DNA of 34,324 nucleotides from Flavobacteriales bacterium (GCA_004214175.1 SGZH01000012.1:1-34324), one strand, 5' to 3'. Shown: positions 1-8,114, counted from the stretch's first letter. Numbers and translations are program-made. The notes: generated by a model from the letters alone, not told the origin.

Positions 1-753
1 GGTATCTCCATGAGGGCCGCCAATAACAAATTTACCAGTTGGATTGATATGGTAAGTAATATCGTTGTTAAACAAAGCTTTTGTATCAGGATCTAACTGA
101 GCAATCACTCTTGGAATTAAAATAGATTTTAAATCTGATTCGATTGTACTTAACATCTTCGCATCTTTATCAAATTCGTCATGTTGAGTCGAAATAACAA
201 TAGTGTCTATTCTTATTGGTTTATTATCATCACTATATTCAATTGTAACTTGACTTTTTGCATCTGGTCTTAAATAATTGATTTCAGAACATTCTCTTCT
301 AATTTTAGCCAATTCAACTAAAATACGGTGACTTAAATCTAGTGCTAAAGGCATATAATTTTCAGTCTCATTGGTAGCATATCCAAACATCATTCCTTGG
401 TCACCTGCGCCCTGTTCTTTACCATCTTTTTTATCCACCCCTTGGTTAATTTCTGGAGATTGTTCGTGAATAGAAGATAATACGCCACAGGAATCGCCAT
501 CAAACTTGTATTCACTTTTGGTATAACCAATTTTCTTGATAACATCTCTTGCTATTTTCTGAACATCTAGATAGGTATTACTCTTTACTTCTCCTGCTAA
601 AACTACTTGTCCTGTTGTTACTAGAGTTTCGCAAGCAACTTTTGATTGTGGATCAAAGGCTAGAAAATGATCAACCAATGCATCACTAATCTGATCGGCA
701 ACTTTATCTGGATGCCCTTCAGAAACACTTTCGGATGTAAATAAATAAGCCAT
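1..753 (-). CDS. metK: S-adenosylmethionine synthetase, C-terminus cut by window edge
   Basis: Makes S-adenosylmethionine from methionine and ATP in the cytoplasm. Translating the minus strand from the ATG at 753 gives an open frame of 251 codons that runs off the left edge with no stop. It begins MAYLFTSESVSEGHPDKVAD, the usual MetK N-terminus with the ATP-binding SEGHPDK motif. Later it shows the GAGDQGMMFGYA motif and ends at the window edge in a G-G-P-H-G-D-T segment, both MetK signatures. A full MetK of this group is roughly 415-420 residues, so about 60% is present. There is no Shine-Dalgarno sequence. The upstream region holds a good Bacteroidetes promoter and a structured leader that may sense the product, SAM. 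Identity is essentially certain. Confidence 0.97.
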   Translation of the reverse strand, partial: MAYLFTSESVSEGHPDKVADQISDALVDHFLAFDPQSKVACETLVTTGQVVLAGEVKSNTYLDVQKIARDVIKKIGYTKSEYKFDGDSCGVLSSIHEQSPEINQGVDKKDGKEQGAGDQGMMFGYATNETENYMPLALDLSHRILVELAKIRRECSEINYLRPDAKSQVTIEYSDDNKPIRIDTIVISTQHDEFDKDAKMLSTIESDLKSILIPRVIAQLDPDTKALFNNDITYHINPTGKFVIGGPHGDT

Positions 754-783
754 AAATGGATAATTTTTAATTTCATATTTAAA

Positions 784-895
784 AAAATGGATTGCAGCCT
801 GCTGAGAGAACAGATTTCTTAAGTAACCTGTTTTACGTTTTAGCATTTATAGTTACCACAACTAGTAACAGAGGTTGCAATCAGTCAAATTTTTC
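784..895 (-). promoter_or_regulatory. Structured metK leader, candidate SAM-II-type riboswitch
   Basis: Read on the minus strand, the RNA upstream of metK holds a GCTAAAA motif in the context ATAAATGCTAAAA (rc of 838-850), resembling the 3' conserved part of SAM-II aptamers. An upstream segment (rc of 867-876, AACCTCTGTT) pairs with a segment just past the motif (rc of 825-832, AACAGGTT) with a 2-nt bulge, in the right places for the SAM-II pseudoknot. A second long-range stem pairs rc of 873-882 (GATTGCAACC) with rc of 790-799 (GGCTGCAATC), 9 of 10 pairs, and is followed by a run of seven Ts, like a terminator. These two pairings share the AACC segment and would exclude each other. From memory, Bacteroidetes carry a long-loop SAM-II variant. 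I could not resolve the P1 helix, so the class is tentative. Confidence 0.5.
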
Positions 896-909
896 CTCTT
901 TTGAATTAA

Positions 910-941
910 CAAAAATACATATTTTCACAAAAAGAATTCAA
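910..941 (-). promoter_or_regulatory. metK promoter (Bacteroidetes type)
   Basis: On the minus strand, TTG (rc of 939-941) is followed after exactly 21 nt by TATTTTTG (rc of 910-917), fitting the Bacteroidetes consensus TTG-N19-21-TAnnTTTG. Transcription would start near 903, just ahead of the structured leader, giving a leader of about 150 nt. Confidence 0.6.
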
Positions 942-1012
942 TTTTTTAAAGATTCTGTGGTAATTATTTTTTTTTTAAAGATTAGTTTATATTAGCTACT
1001 TTCAAAAAAATA

Positions 1013-2113
1013 ATGAAAAGAAATATCTCTGTCCTTTTAATAATGATTTGCTATTGTTGTTTCTCTCAAGAAAAAAATAACAATAGCTATCAATTAGAGG
1101 GGAGTTATTTTTACGGAAATATTTACAATCATAATTCTGACATTTCTCATTTAATTAAAGGACATCCAACCGGAGCTTTTCTATCCTTTAATAAAAAAAC
1201 ATTTGGATTGAAAGACTGGGAAAAAAAATATAATTTTCCAGATTGGGGTTTATCTTTTATATACAAGGATCTTAAAAATGAAACTCTTGGTCAAAATTAT
1301 GGTCTTTATGTAAATTATAACTTTTATTTATTTAGCAGAAATTTACAATTAACATTGGGCTCAGGACTTGCATTTAATACCAATCCTTATGATCAAGATT
1401 CTAATTATTTAAATATTGCATACGGAACAAGTCTTTTAAGTTCAAGTTTTATCAAAGCAAATTTTATCAAAAACTCAATTTGGAAAGGGTTAGGTTTTCA
1501 AACAGGATTAATGTTTATTCACTATTCCAATGGTAATACTAGAGCTCCTAATACAAGTACTAATTCTTTTTTAATAAATGCAGGATTAAACTATCAATTA
1601 AATTATAAGAATATAAAAGAATACGTGAGGGAGCAGGATTTGACTAATTACAGTGAAAAAATTAAATTTAATTTTGTTTTTAGAACTGGATGGAATCAAA
1701 GTGATGTAATTGGATCTGGAACTTATCCCTTTTATGTATTTTCAGCCTTTATAGATAAAAAATTAAATTATTACAGTACCATTCAGTTTGGTGCAGATTT
1801 TTTTATATCGAAATTTCTAGAAGAATTTATCAGTTATACTGCAATAGCATATCCAGAGTTTGATTTAAGTGGAGATGAGGATTATAAAAGAGTAAGTTTG
1901 TTTTTAGGTCACGAATTAAGAATTGACAAAAACGGAATTCTTTTCCAAATAGGGTATTATGTTTATTACCCTTACGAATTTGAAAAAAGGATATATATAA
2001 GAGCTGGGTTTAAAAGATATATTTATAATGAAAAATTATTTGCTGTTGTTTCTCTTAAGTCCCATTGGGCCCAAGCTGAGGCAGTTGAATTTGGTATTGG
2101 TTATAGATTTTAA
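1013..2113 (+). CDS. Acyloxyacyl hydrolase / PagL-like lipid A deacylase, outer membrane
   Basis: Predicted outer-membrane beta-barrel enzyme of the PagL/acyloxyacyl hydrolase type, expected to remove an acyl chain from lipid A. The 366-residue product has a Sec signal peptide at residues 1-19 (hydrophobic core, then F-S-Q). Alternating hydrophobic strands follow, with the family-like stretch around residues 50-150. HYSNGN at residues 170-175 supplies the His and Ser (H170, S172) that match the PagL catalytic His-x-Ser. The barrel seems to continue for another 170 residues, and the protein ends in aromatic F, common for outer-membrane proteins. It is followed 4 nt later by the lipoprotein gene and is probably co-transcribed with it. 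It is divergent from metK. Activity on lipid A is inferred from the family. Confidence 0.8.
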   Translation: MKRNISVLLIMICYCCFSQEKNNNSYQLEGSYFYGNIYNHNSDISHLIKGHPTGAFLSFNKKTFGLKDWEKKYNFPDWGLSFIYKDLKNETLGQNYGLYVNYNFYLFSRNLQLTLGSGLAFNTNPYDQDSNYLNIAYGTSLLSSSFIKANFIKNSIWKGLGFQTGLMFIHYSNGNTRAPNTSTNSFLINAGLNYQLNYKNIKEYVREQDLTNYSEKIKFNFVFRTGWNQSDVIGSGTYPFYVFSAFIDKKLNYYSTIQFGADFFISKFLEEFISYTAIAYPEFDLSGDEDYKRVSLFLGHELRIDKNGILFQIGYYVYYPYEFEKRIYIRAGFKRYIYNEKLFAVVSLKSHWAQAEAVEFGIGYRF

Positions 2114-2117
2114 AGAG

Positions 2118-2864
2118 ATGAAAAAAGGGATAATTTTGATGTTTTTTATAGTATTAGTAGCTTGTAACAGTGAAAATGCTCCAGATTGTATTAGATCTGA
2201 AGGTGCGATTATTCAAACAGATGTAAATGTTCCATTTTTTTCCAAAATACTTGTATATAACAATATACAATTATATGTGACTCAGGGACCTGAACAAAGA
2301 GTTATGGTTGAAACAGGTGAGAATATTTTTAATGATATTGAAATACTAGTAAATGAGGATGAATTGATAGTATCTAATAATATTAATTGTAATTTCATTC
2401 GTGACTATGGTCTAACTAAAGTTTATGTTACCTCTCCTAATATAAATGAAATTACTAATAGTTCTGAATTTACTATTATTGGTTTAGGATTACTGAACTA
2501 TCCAAATTTAAATTTGATTTCCGATAATTATATTAATCAAGAATATTATAACAACGGTGATTTCGATTTAGAATTAGATGTTGAAAATCTCAGTGTTATT
2601 GCCAATGGATTTTCTAATTTTTTTTTAAAGGGAGTTGTTTTAAACGCAAATATTAGTCTGTATGCAGGTGATTCAAGAGTTGAGGCTGCCGACTTAATTA
2701 TTCAACATCTCAATGTTTTTCATCGTAGTACTAATAAAATGATTGTAAATCCTCAACAATCAATAACAGGAGAAATTAGAAGTTTAGGAGATGTTATTTC
2801 AAAAAATATTCCTCCAGTAGTTGAAGTGACTGAATACTATACGGGAACTCTTATTTTTGATTAG
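2118..2864 (+). CDS. GIN-domain (DUF2807) lipoprotein
   Basis: A 248-residue predicted surface or periplasmic lipoprotein. From the ATG at 2118 it begins with a lysine-rich end, a hydrophobic core and the lipobox L-V-A-C, lipidated at C16. A longer frame open from 2028 would put about 30 residues in front of this signal and lie inside the upstream gene, so I take 2118, 4 nt after that stop. The body is a run of short beta strands (segments such as KILVYNNIQLYVTQG) typical of the head GIN domain, DUF2807, seen in Bacteroidetes surface proteins and called a putative adhesin head. Its ligand is unknown. The 3' end overlaps the convergent gldA by 14 nt. Confidence 0.75.
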   Translation: MKKGIILMFFIVLVACNSENAPDCIRSEGAIIQTDVNVPFFSKILVYNNIQLYVTQGPEQRVMVETGENIFNDIEILVNEDELIVSNNINCNFIRDYGLTKVYVTSPNINEITNSSEFTIIGLGLLNYPNLNLISDNYINQEYYNNGDFDLELDVENLSVIANGFSNFFLKGVVLNANISLYAGDSRVEAADLIIQHLNVFHRSTNKMIVNPQQSITGEIRSLGDVISKNIPPVVEVTEYYTGTLIFD

Positions 2865-3555
2865 TAAGTTCAGTAAATAAAGTTTCTAAATTAGTTTCTT
2901 TTAGGGTGTCTGATATCGATTTATCATGAATTAAATTACCGTTATTAATTATAATTACCCGATCACAAATAGCTTCCACTTCTTGCATAATATGAGTAGA
3001 AAATAATACTGTAATATTTGCTTCTTTTGTTACTTTCTTTATTAGTTCTCTAATCTCAATTAGCTGGTTTGGATCTAAACCCGTAGTGGGTTCATCTAAA
3101 ATTAATACCTTAGGTTGGTGTAATAAAGCACTAGCTAAGCCTAATCGTTGTTTATAACCTTTTGATAGCTCTCTTATTTTTTTGTGTGCTTCTTTTTTAA
3201 GTCCTGTTTGGATAATAATTTTTTCGATTTGATTTTTATCAATTTTATAGATGTCTGCATTAAAATTTAGGAATTCTTTTACATATAATTCCTGATACAG
3301 GGGGTTGTGCTCAGGAAGGTAACCCACAATTTGTTGTACTTTAATCTTATCATCGATAACTGAGTAATTATTAACCCAGGCATCTCCTTCAAAAGAAGAT
3401 ATGTAAGTAGTTAATATTTTTATTAAGGTTGATTTTCCAGCACCGTTAGGTCCAAGAAATCCTACTATCTCACCTTGTTTAATCGAAAATGAAATTTTAT
3501 TTAAGGCCATTTGTTCACCATAATACTTGGTGATATTTTCTACTCTAATCGACAT
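2851..3555 (-). CDS. gldA: Gliding-motility ABC transporter ATPase GldA
   Basis: ATP-binding subunit of the GldA-GldF-GldG ABC transporter linked to gliding motility in flavobacteria. The 234-residue protein has a complete nucleotide-binding domain: Walker A GPNGAGKST near residues 35-43, signature LSKGY at 130-134, Walker B LILDEPTTGLDP from 151 and the switch His at 188 in STHIMQEVE. The segments VGYLPEHNPLY and THIMQEVEAICDRVIIIN match GldA sequences closely as I remember them. No permease gene (gldF, gldG) lies in the window, so the partners must be encoded elsewhere. A general multidrug ABC ATPase is the alternative, but the similarity favours GldA. The 3' end overlaps the convergent lipoprotein gene. 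Confidence 0.85.
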   Translation of the reverse strand: MSIRVENITKYYGEQMALNKISFSIKQGEIVGFLGPNGAGKSTLIKILTTYISSFEGDAWVNNYSVIDDKIKVQQIVGYLPEHNPLYQELYVKEFLNFNADIYKIDKNQIEKIIIQTGLKKEAHKKIRELSKGYKQRLGLASALLHQPKVLILDEPTTGLDPNQLIEIRELIKKVTKEANITVLFSTHIMQEVEAICDRVIIINNGNLIHDKSISDTLKETNLETLFTELTNQK

Positions 3556-3569
3556 CTTTATCTTTAAAA

Positions 3570-3577
3570 CAAAACTA
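3570..3577 (-). promoter_or_regulatory. Possible -7 box of the gldA promoter
   Basis: On the minus strand TAGTTTTG matches the Bacteroidetes -7 box TAnnTTTG and sits about 15 nt before the gldA ATG. No TTG is present 19-21 nt upstream, so support is partial. Confidence 0.35.
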
Positions 3578-3677
3578 CATAAATAAAAAATAAAAAATTA
3601 CAGCTAGTTTTTAATATTTATCTTTACAAACAAAAAATTTAATAATGAATCAAGCCAACTTTTAAAGAACCTAATTA

Positions 3678-4763
3678 ATGAAAAATAACAAAAATCTAAA
3701 ATCTTGGCTTAATAAAATGGAATTAAAACATCCATTGGTAATTGCAGGACCATGCAGTGCAGAGTCAGAGAGTCAAGTATTAAAGGTAGCACATCAATTA
3801 AAAAATACAGATACTACTATTTTTCGTGCCGGTATTTGGAAGCCCAGAACAAGACCTGGGAATTTCGAGGGAGTAGGTAAAATAGGTTTGAAATGGTTGA
3901 AAAAAGTAAAAGATGAAACAGGACTTCTAACCGCTACAGAAGTTGCTAATCCGACTCATGTAGAGTTAGCGATAAAAAATGGAGTCGATATTATTTGGAT
4001 AGGAGCTCGTTCTACAGTTTCTCCATTTATTGTCCAAGAAATTGCAGAAGCTCTAAGAGGTACAAAAAAAGTTGTTTTGGTAAAAAATCCTGTTAATCCA
4101 GATTTATCCTTGTGGCTTGGAGCAGTTGAGCGTTTGTATGCCTCCAATATAAAAAATACAGGAGTTATACACAGAGGATTTTCTGACTATGAAAAAACTA
4201 GGTATAGAAACAATCCAGAGTGGCAAATACCAATCGATTTACAAAATCAATTTCCGGATTTACCTATACTTATAGACCCTTCTCATATTGCTGGAAGAAG
4301 AGATATTATTTTTGATTTATGTCAAAGGGCTTTAGATTTAAATTTTGATGGCCTTATGATAGAGACTCACCATCAACCTCATGAGGCTTGGAGTGATGCT
4401 CAGCAACAGATTACCCCAGACACGTTAAAGCAAATTACCAATAATTTAAAGGTTAGAGATAAAGAAGGAAATGCTATTGAATATCAAAATAAACTAGCAA
4501 ATCTCAGAACACAAATTGATGTAGTCGATCATAAATTAACTGAAATACTTGGTAAAAGAATGAAGATAGCAGATAAAATTGGTGTTTTGAAAAAAGATAA
4601 TAATGTTGCTATTTTACAAAATAAGCGTTGGAATGAAATCTTAGAAAAAATGATATTTGAAGGCAAAGAAAATAGCTTAAGCAAAGAATTTGTTTTAAAA
4701 ATATATAAAGCAATCCATCAAGAATCAATTAATCACCAAAACAAATTACATCGTGATCAATAA
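3678..4763 (+). CDS. Bifunctional DAHP synthase / chorismate mutase (type II)
   Basis: Joins the first step of the shikimate pathway (phosphoenolpyruvate plus erythrose 4-phosphate to DAHP) to chorismate mutase, which makes prephenate for Phe and Tyr. Of 361 residues, about 15-265 form the DAHP synthase barrel of the short AroG/KDSA-like type. This contains AGPCSAES (residues 23-30), FRAGIWKPRTRPGNFEG, the KNP motif, IDPSHIAGRR and MIETHHQP. Residues about 275-355 form an AroQ chorismate mutase helix bundle, seen as LRTQIDVVDHKLTEILGKRM. The fusion with the mutase at the C-terminus is the usual Bacteroidetes arrangement and probably makes the synthase sensitive to prephenate. aroA lies five genes downstream in the same direction, so this run may be one operon. 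The next gene, rsgA, starts 59 nt on. Confidence 0.95.
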   Translation: MKNNKNLKSWLNKMELKHPLVIAGPCSAESESQVLKVAHQLKNTDTTIFRAGIWKPRTRPGNFEGVGKIGLKWLKKVKDETGLLTATEVANPTHVELAIKNGVDIIWIGARSTVSPFIVQEIAEALRGTKKVVLVKNPVNPDLSLWLGAVERLYASNIKNTGVIHRGFSDYEKTRYRNNPEWQIPIDLQNQFPDLPILIDPSHIAGRRDIIFDLCQRALDLNFDGLMIETHHQPHEAWSDAQQQITPDTLKQITNNLKVRDKEGNAIEYQNKLANLRTQIDVVDHKLTEILGKRMKIADKIGVLKKDNNVAILQNKRWNEILEKMIFEGKENSLSKEFVLKIYKAIHQESINHQNKLHRDQ

Positions 4764-4822
4764 ATGAATATTCTTTTCAAAATAGACCTCTTGATTAAAT
4801 ATAATTTAAGATTTTTGTCTTA

Positions 4823-5773
4823 ATGAAAGGTATAGTTTATAAATCTACAGGCAGTTGGTACCATGTAAAAAATGAGCAAGGAATTTTTTATGAATGCAGA
4901 TTAAAAGGAAAGTTTCGAATTCAAGGTATCAAGTCAACCAATCCAGTTGCAGTTGGAGATGTTGTTCATTTTGAAGTTGATAAAAAAGGAGATGAAGAGT
5001 TTGGTATTATTTATAATATTGAAGAAAGAAATAATTATATCATTCGTAAATCAGTTAATTTATCAAAACAAACACAGATCATTGCTGCTAATATTGATTT
5101 AGCTTTTTTACTAATTACGCTTAATAATCCGCCTACTTTTACAGCCTTTATAGATCGATTTTTAGTTAACTCTGAAGCTTATGGTATTAAAACAATTTTA
5201 TTATTTAATAAAATTGACTCTTGTTCAGAAAATGAGTTAGTCAAAATAAAATCTTTAGCTCATTTATATCGATCCATTGGTTATGATTGTATTGAGATTT
5301 CTGCTAAATCAGGGACAAATATTCAAAAAGTGAAGGCGCTTATGAAAAATAAAGTCAGTGTTTTCTCTGGTCACAGTGGTGTAGGAAAATCTACTCTAGT
5401 TAATTCTATCGAACCCTCTATTAAACTTAAAACTAAAGAAATTTCTGATCAGCATCTACAAGGACAACATACTACAACATTTGCCGAGATGTTTGATCTG
5501 TCGTTTGGATCTCAAATTATAGATACACCAGGAATAAAAGGCTTCGGAATGGTTGAAATTGACAAAGAAGAATTATCAGGGTATTATCCAGAATTTTTTG
5601 AACTTAAGGAGTATTGCAAATTCAATAATTGTCTTCATTTAGAAGAGCCAAAATGTGCTATTAAGGAAGCTTTAGAAAATGGAGAAATTGCTTGGTCTCG
5701 TTATAAAAGTTATCTTCAAATATTAGAAGGAGAAGAAGAACATTATCGAAAAGATGTTTATGATAAGAATTAA
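4823..5773 (+). CDS. rsgA: Ribosome small-subunit-dependent GTPase RsgA
   Basis: Circularly permuted GTPase that checks late assembly of the 30S subunit. The 316-residue protein has an N-terminal OB-fold (about 1-75). The GTPase motifs come in permuted order: G4 NKID at 129-132, G5 SAKSG at 160-164, G1 GHSGVGKS at 183-190, G2 threonines in QHTTTF at 215-220 and G3 DTPG at 234-237. The C-terminal zinc knuckle is intact, with C265, C270, H272 and C278. All features are normal for RsgA. dtd follows after 8 nt, suggesting co-transcription with dtd, the MazG-like gene and aroA. Confidence 0.97.
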   Translation: MKGIVYKSTGSWYHVKNEQGIFYECRLKGKFRIQGIKSTNPVAVGDVVHFEVDKKGDEEFGIIYNIEERNNYIIRKSVNLSKQTQIIAANIDLAFLLITLNNPPTFTAFIDRFLVNSEAYGIKTILLFNKIDSCSENELVKIKSLAHLYRSIGYDCIEISAKSGTNIQKVKALMKNKVSVFSGHSGVGKSTLVNSIEPSIKLKTKEISDQHLQGQHTTTFAEMFDLSFGSQIIDTPGIKGFGMVEIDKEELSGYYPEFFELKEYCKFNNCLHLEEPKCAIKEALENGEIAWSRYKSYLQILEGEEEHYRKDVYDKN

Positions 5774-5781
5774 TTTAAAAT

Positions 5782-6234
5782 ATGAGAATTGTAGTTCAAT
5801 TAGTAAAAAAAGCCTCAGTTGCTGTTGATAATAAAGTTATTTCAGAAATAAAAAAAGGGTATTTGATTTTATTAGGAATTGAAACCGAAGATACTCAGGA
5901 AGATATTAATTGGTTAGCTGGCAAAATAGCCCGATTAAGAATTTTTAGAGATAAAAATGGTACTATGAATAAATCCATCTTAGATGTAAATGGTGATGTA
6001 ATTATAGTTAGTCAGTTTACATTGCAAGCAAAAACTAAAAAAGGGAATAGACCCTCCTACATAAAAGCGGCCCGACCAGAAATAGCCTCTGTTCTGTATA
6101 ATAAATTTATTTTACAATTAGAGAATGAAATAGGAAAAAAAATACAAAGTGGAAAATTTGGAGCTATGATGGATGTAAGCCTAATAAATGAGGGGCCGGT
6201 AACTATCTTTATGGACTCAAAAAATAAATATTAA
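5782..6234 (+). CDS. dtd: D-aminoacyl-tRNA deacylase
   Basis: Hydrolyses D-amino acids from mischarged tRNA (and Gly-tRNA-Ala in some species), a cytoplasmic proofreading step. The 150-residue product has the full DTD length and begins MRIVVQLVKKASVAVD. It carries the catalytic SQFTLQA motif near residues 78-84 and the C-terminal NEGPVT motif, whose Gly-cisPro pair confers chiral selection. Start codon ATG lies 8 nt after rsgA and the stop is 2 nt before the next gene, so it is part of a tight run. Confidence 0.96.
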   Translation: MRIVVQLVKKASVAVDNKVISEIKKGYLILLGIETEDTQEDINWLAGKIARLRIFRDKNGTMNKSILDVNGDVIIVSQFTLQAKTKKGNRPSYIKAARPEIASVLYNKFILQLENEIGKKIQSGKFGAMMDVSLINEGPVTIFMDSKNKY

Positions 6235-6236
6235 TT

Positions 6237-6563
6237 ATGAATTTAAAAGAATCACAGCTAGTCGTTGATAATTGGATAAAAAAACATGGAGTTCGTTATT
6301 TTAACGAACTCACAAATATGGCTCAACTTACTGAAGAGGTAGGTGAGGTAGCCAGAATAATTGCTCGTAGATACGGCGAACAAAGTGAAAAAGAAAGTGA
6401 TAAAAATAAAGATTTAGGTGAAGAATTAGCAGATGTTATTTTTGTTGTTTTGTGTCTTGCTAATCAAACTGGAATTGACTTACAGGGAGCATTCGACAAA
6501 AAAATGCTGATTAAAACAAATAGAGATCATGATAGACATCATCAAAATAAAAAATTAAAATAA
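6237..6563 (+). CDS. MazG-like nucleotide pyrophosphohydrolase
   Basis: Small all-alpha NTP pyrophosphohydrolase of the MazG/dUTPase superfamily, expected to hydrolyse nucleoside triphosphates (perhaps damaged or unusual ones) to monophosphates and pyrophosphate. Of 108 residues, the metal-binding pattern is visible as LTEEVGEVAR (E-E-x-x-E) and, after a short linker, ELADVIF (E-x-x-D). A typical C-terminal end KMLIKTNRDHDRH follows. It is a single-domain protein, unlike the double-domain E. coli MazG, and this compact form next to dtd is what I recall in flavobacteria. Its stop codon overlaps the start of the next gene by one base (TAATG), a sign of translational coupling. The preferred substrate cannot be told. 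Confidence 0.85.
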   Translation: MNLKESQLVVDNWIKKHGVRYFNELTNMAQLTEEVGEVARIIARRYGEQSEKESDKNKDLGEELADVIFVVLCLANQTGIDLQGAFDKKMLIKTNRDHDRHHQNKKLK

Positions 6564-6802
6564 TGTTTAAAAAAGTTATTTCAACTCCAGGCTTTTGGAG
6601 GTCAGTTTTATCTCTGGGGATTGTTTTTTCTTTTCTATTTGTTATTGTTAAATGGGCAATTGAAGGGTTTAAAATAGCCTTTTTTTACGCCATATCCAAT
6701 CCTTATTTATTTGTGTTGGGACTTTTTATTGGAGGTTTTATATATGGATTTCTGGTAACTTTTGGTAAGTTTAGAGCAAAAATCATCAAGAAAGATCTTT
6801 AG
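6563..6802 (+). CDS. Small membrane protein of unknown function, two helices
   Basis: I do not recognise this 79-residue protein. It has a short basic N-terminus, a hydrophobic segment at about residues 14-32, a second at about 42-67 with many glycines (F-I-G-G-F-I-Y-G-F), and a basic tail ending KKDL. This suggests a two-pass inner-membrane protein with both ends in the cytoplasm. It is coupled to the MazG-like gene by a one-base overlap and followed 2 nt later by aroA, so it is very probably translated and co-transcribed with them. Placement between those genes may be conserved in related flavobacteria; I infer no function from it. Confidence 0.75.
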   Translation: MFKKVISTPGFWRSVLSLGIVFSFLFVIVKWAIEGFKIAFFYAISNPYLFVLGLFIGGFIYGFLVTFGKFRAKIIKKDL

Positions 6803-6804
6803 TT

Positions 6805-8034
6805 TTGAAAGCATATCTAACCAATACCATCGAAAATAAAACCGTATCGGTTAATCTTCCTGGGTCTAAAAGTGAATCAAATAGGCTCTTAATATTAAAA
6901 AAAATATATCCAAATATTTCTCTACTTAATTTATCTAACTGCGATGATACCCTAACTTTAAGAAAAGCAATTGAAGAAAAAAATCAGATCGTAGATGTGC
7001 ATCATGCAGGAACTGCTATGCGTTTTTTAACAGCTTTTTTTGCATCAAAAAAAGATGTTGAGTTTACTCTTACTGGAAGTAAAAGAATGCAAGAAAGACC
7101 TATAAAAATATTGGTAGATACTTTAAGAGCGATAGGAGCAGATATTTCGTATATTAAAAATAATGGATTCCCTCCATTAAAAATTAAAGGGAAAGAATTA
7201 ATTTCCAATTCAATATCAATCGATGCAAATATTAGTAGTCAATATATTTCTGCATTAATGTTGATAGCACCATCGCTTAATAAAGGTTTAAAAATTACTC
7301 TAAGAAATAACATCACTTCGATTCCCTACATAAAAATGACCTTAGAGTTATTAAGTAGAATTGGTGTTTTTTGTAGTTTAACTGATAATATAATTGAAAT
7401 TGCATCTACAAAGAAAATTAATGATATTAAAGTAAATATAGAGTCAGACTGGAGTTCAGCATCCTATTATTATAGTTTGGTTGCTCTTTCGGATCACCTA
7501 GAAATTACGTTAAAAACTTTTAGGAAAGACAGCATTCAAGGGGATTCAAAAGTGGTTGATGTTTACAAAAAATTAGGTGTAGAGACAATTTTTAATGAGA
7601 CAGCCAACTCTATTACCTTAAAGAAGAACGGGAAAAAAGTAAATAATTTTTTAAAACTTAATTTAATTGAAACGCCTGATATTGCTCAAACTATTGCAGT
7701 TACTTGTTTTGGTCTAGGAATTTCATGTGAGTTAATGGGATTAAAAACGTTAAAAATCAAAGAGACAGACAGGCTATTAGCATTAAAAATTGAACTGCAA
7801 AAACTAGGGGCGGAGATAACGATAACTGATAAGAGTTTACGATTAAAACCAACTAAAACAATTGCTAAAAATATAGTTATCGAAACCTATCAAGACCATA
7901 GAATGGCGATGTCATTTGCACCACTTTATTTAAAAGTTCCTATTATCATTAATAATCCAAATGTGGTATCAAAATCTTATAAAACTTTTTGGGAAGACCT
8001 TCAAAAAATTGGCAGTAAATTATTAATTAAATAA
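6805..8034 (+). CDS. aroA: 3-phosphoshikimate 1-carboxyvinyltransferase (EPSP synthase)
   Basis: Sixth step of the shikimate pathway: joins shikimate 3-phosphate and phosphoenolpyruvate to give EPSP. The 409-residue protein starts at a TTG (6805) 2 nt after the previous stop. No ATG precedes the conserved [12 protein letters not shown] motif (about residues 19-30), so TTG is the only reasonable start. Other motifs are [12 protein letters not shown] near 70-80, [12 protein letters not shown] and the C-terminal [12 protein letters not shown]. The residue before GTAMR is His-Ala where E. coli has Asn-Ala, a form I recall as usual in Bacteroidetes. It pairs functionally with the DAHP synthase/chorismate mutase at the head of this gene run. 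Confidence 0.96.
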   Translation: MKAYLTNTIENKTVSVNLPGSKSESNRLLILKKIYPNISLLNLSNCDDTLTLRKAIEEKNQIVDVHHAGTAMRFLTAFFASKKDVEFTLTGSKRMQERPIKILVDTLRAIGADISYIKNNGFPPLKIKGKELISNSISIDANISSQYISALMLIAPSLNKGLKITLRNNITSIPYIKMTLELLSRIGVFCSLTDNIIEIASTKKINDIKVNIESDWSSASYYYSLVALSDHLEITLKTFRKDSIQGDSKVVDVYKKLGVETIFNETANSITLKKNGKKVNNFLKLNLIETPDIAQTIAVTCFGLGISCELMGLKTLKIKETDRLLALKIELQKLGAEITITDKSLRLKPTKTIAKNIVIETYQDHRMAMSFAPLYLKVPIIINNPNVVSKSYKTFWEDLQKIGSKLLIK

Positions 8035-8049
8035 TAAGTTGTCTTTTAC

Positions 8050-8081
8050 TTGACAACCCCTACATTCAGATTGTATATTTG
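8050..8081 (+). promoter_or_regulatory. queA promoter (Bacteroidetes type)
   Basis: TTG at 8050-8052, a 21-nt spacer and TATATTTG at 8074-8081 are an exact match to TTG-N21-TAnnTTTG. Transcription would begin near 8088. This lies after an upstream possible TTG start codon at 8079 and so rules that start out. An inverted repeat, GTTGTC (8038-8043) with GACAAC (8052-8057), overlaps the upstream TTG. Confidence 0.7.
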
Positions 8082-8114
8082 CATTCTTTAATTTTAAAAA
8101 CGATTATTATGGGA

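Noticed and set aside
792-995. 67-codon open frame on the plus strand
   Set aside because: It lies over the metK promoter and leader, has no recognisable protein features, and the sequence there is explained by RNA pairing on the minus strand.
2028-2117. Upstream start for the GIN lipoprotein
   Set aside because: It would put 30 residues ahead of a complete lipoprotein signal and lies within the hydrolase gene; ATG 2118 fits better.
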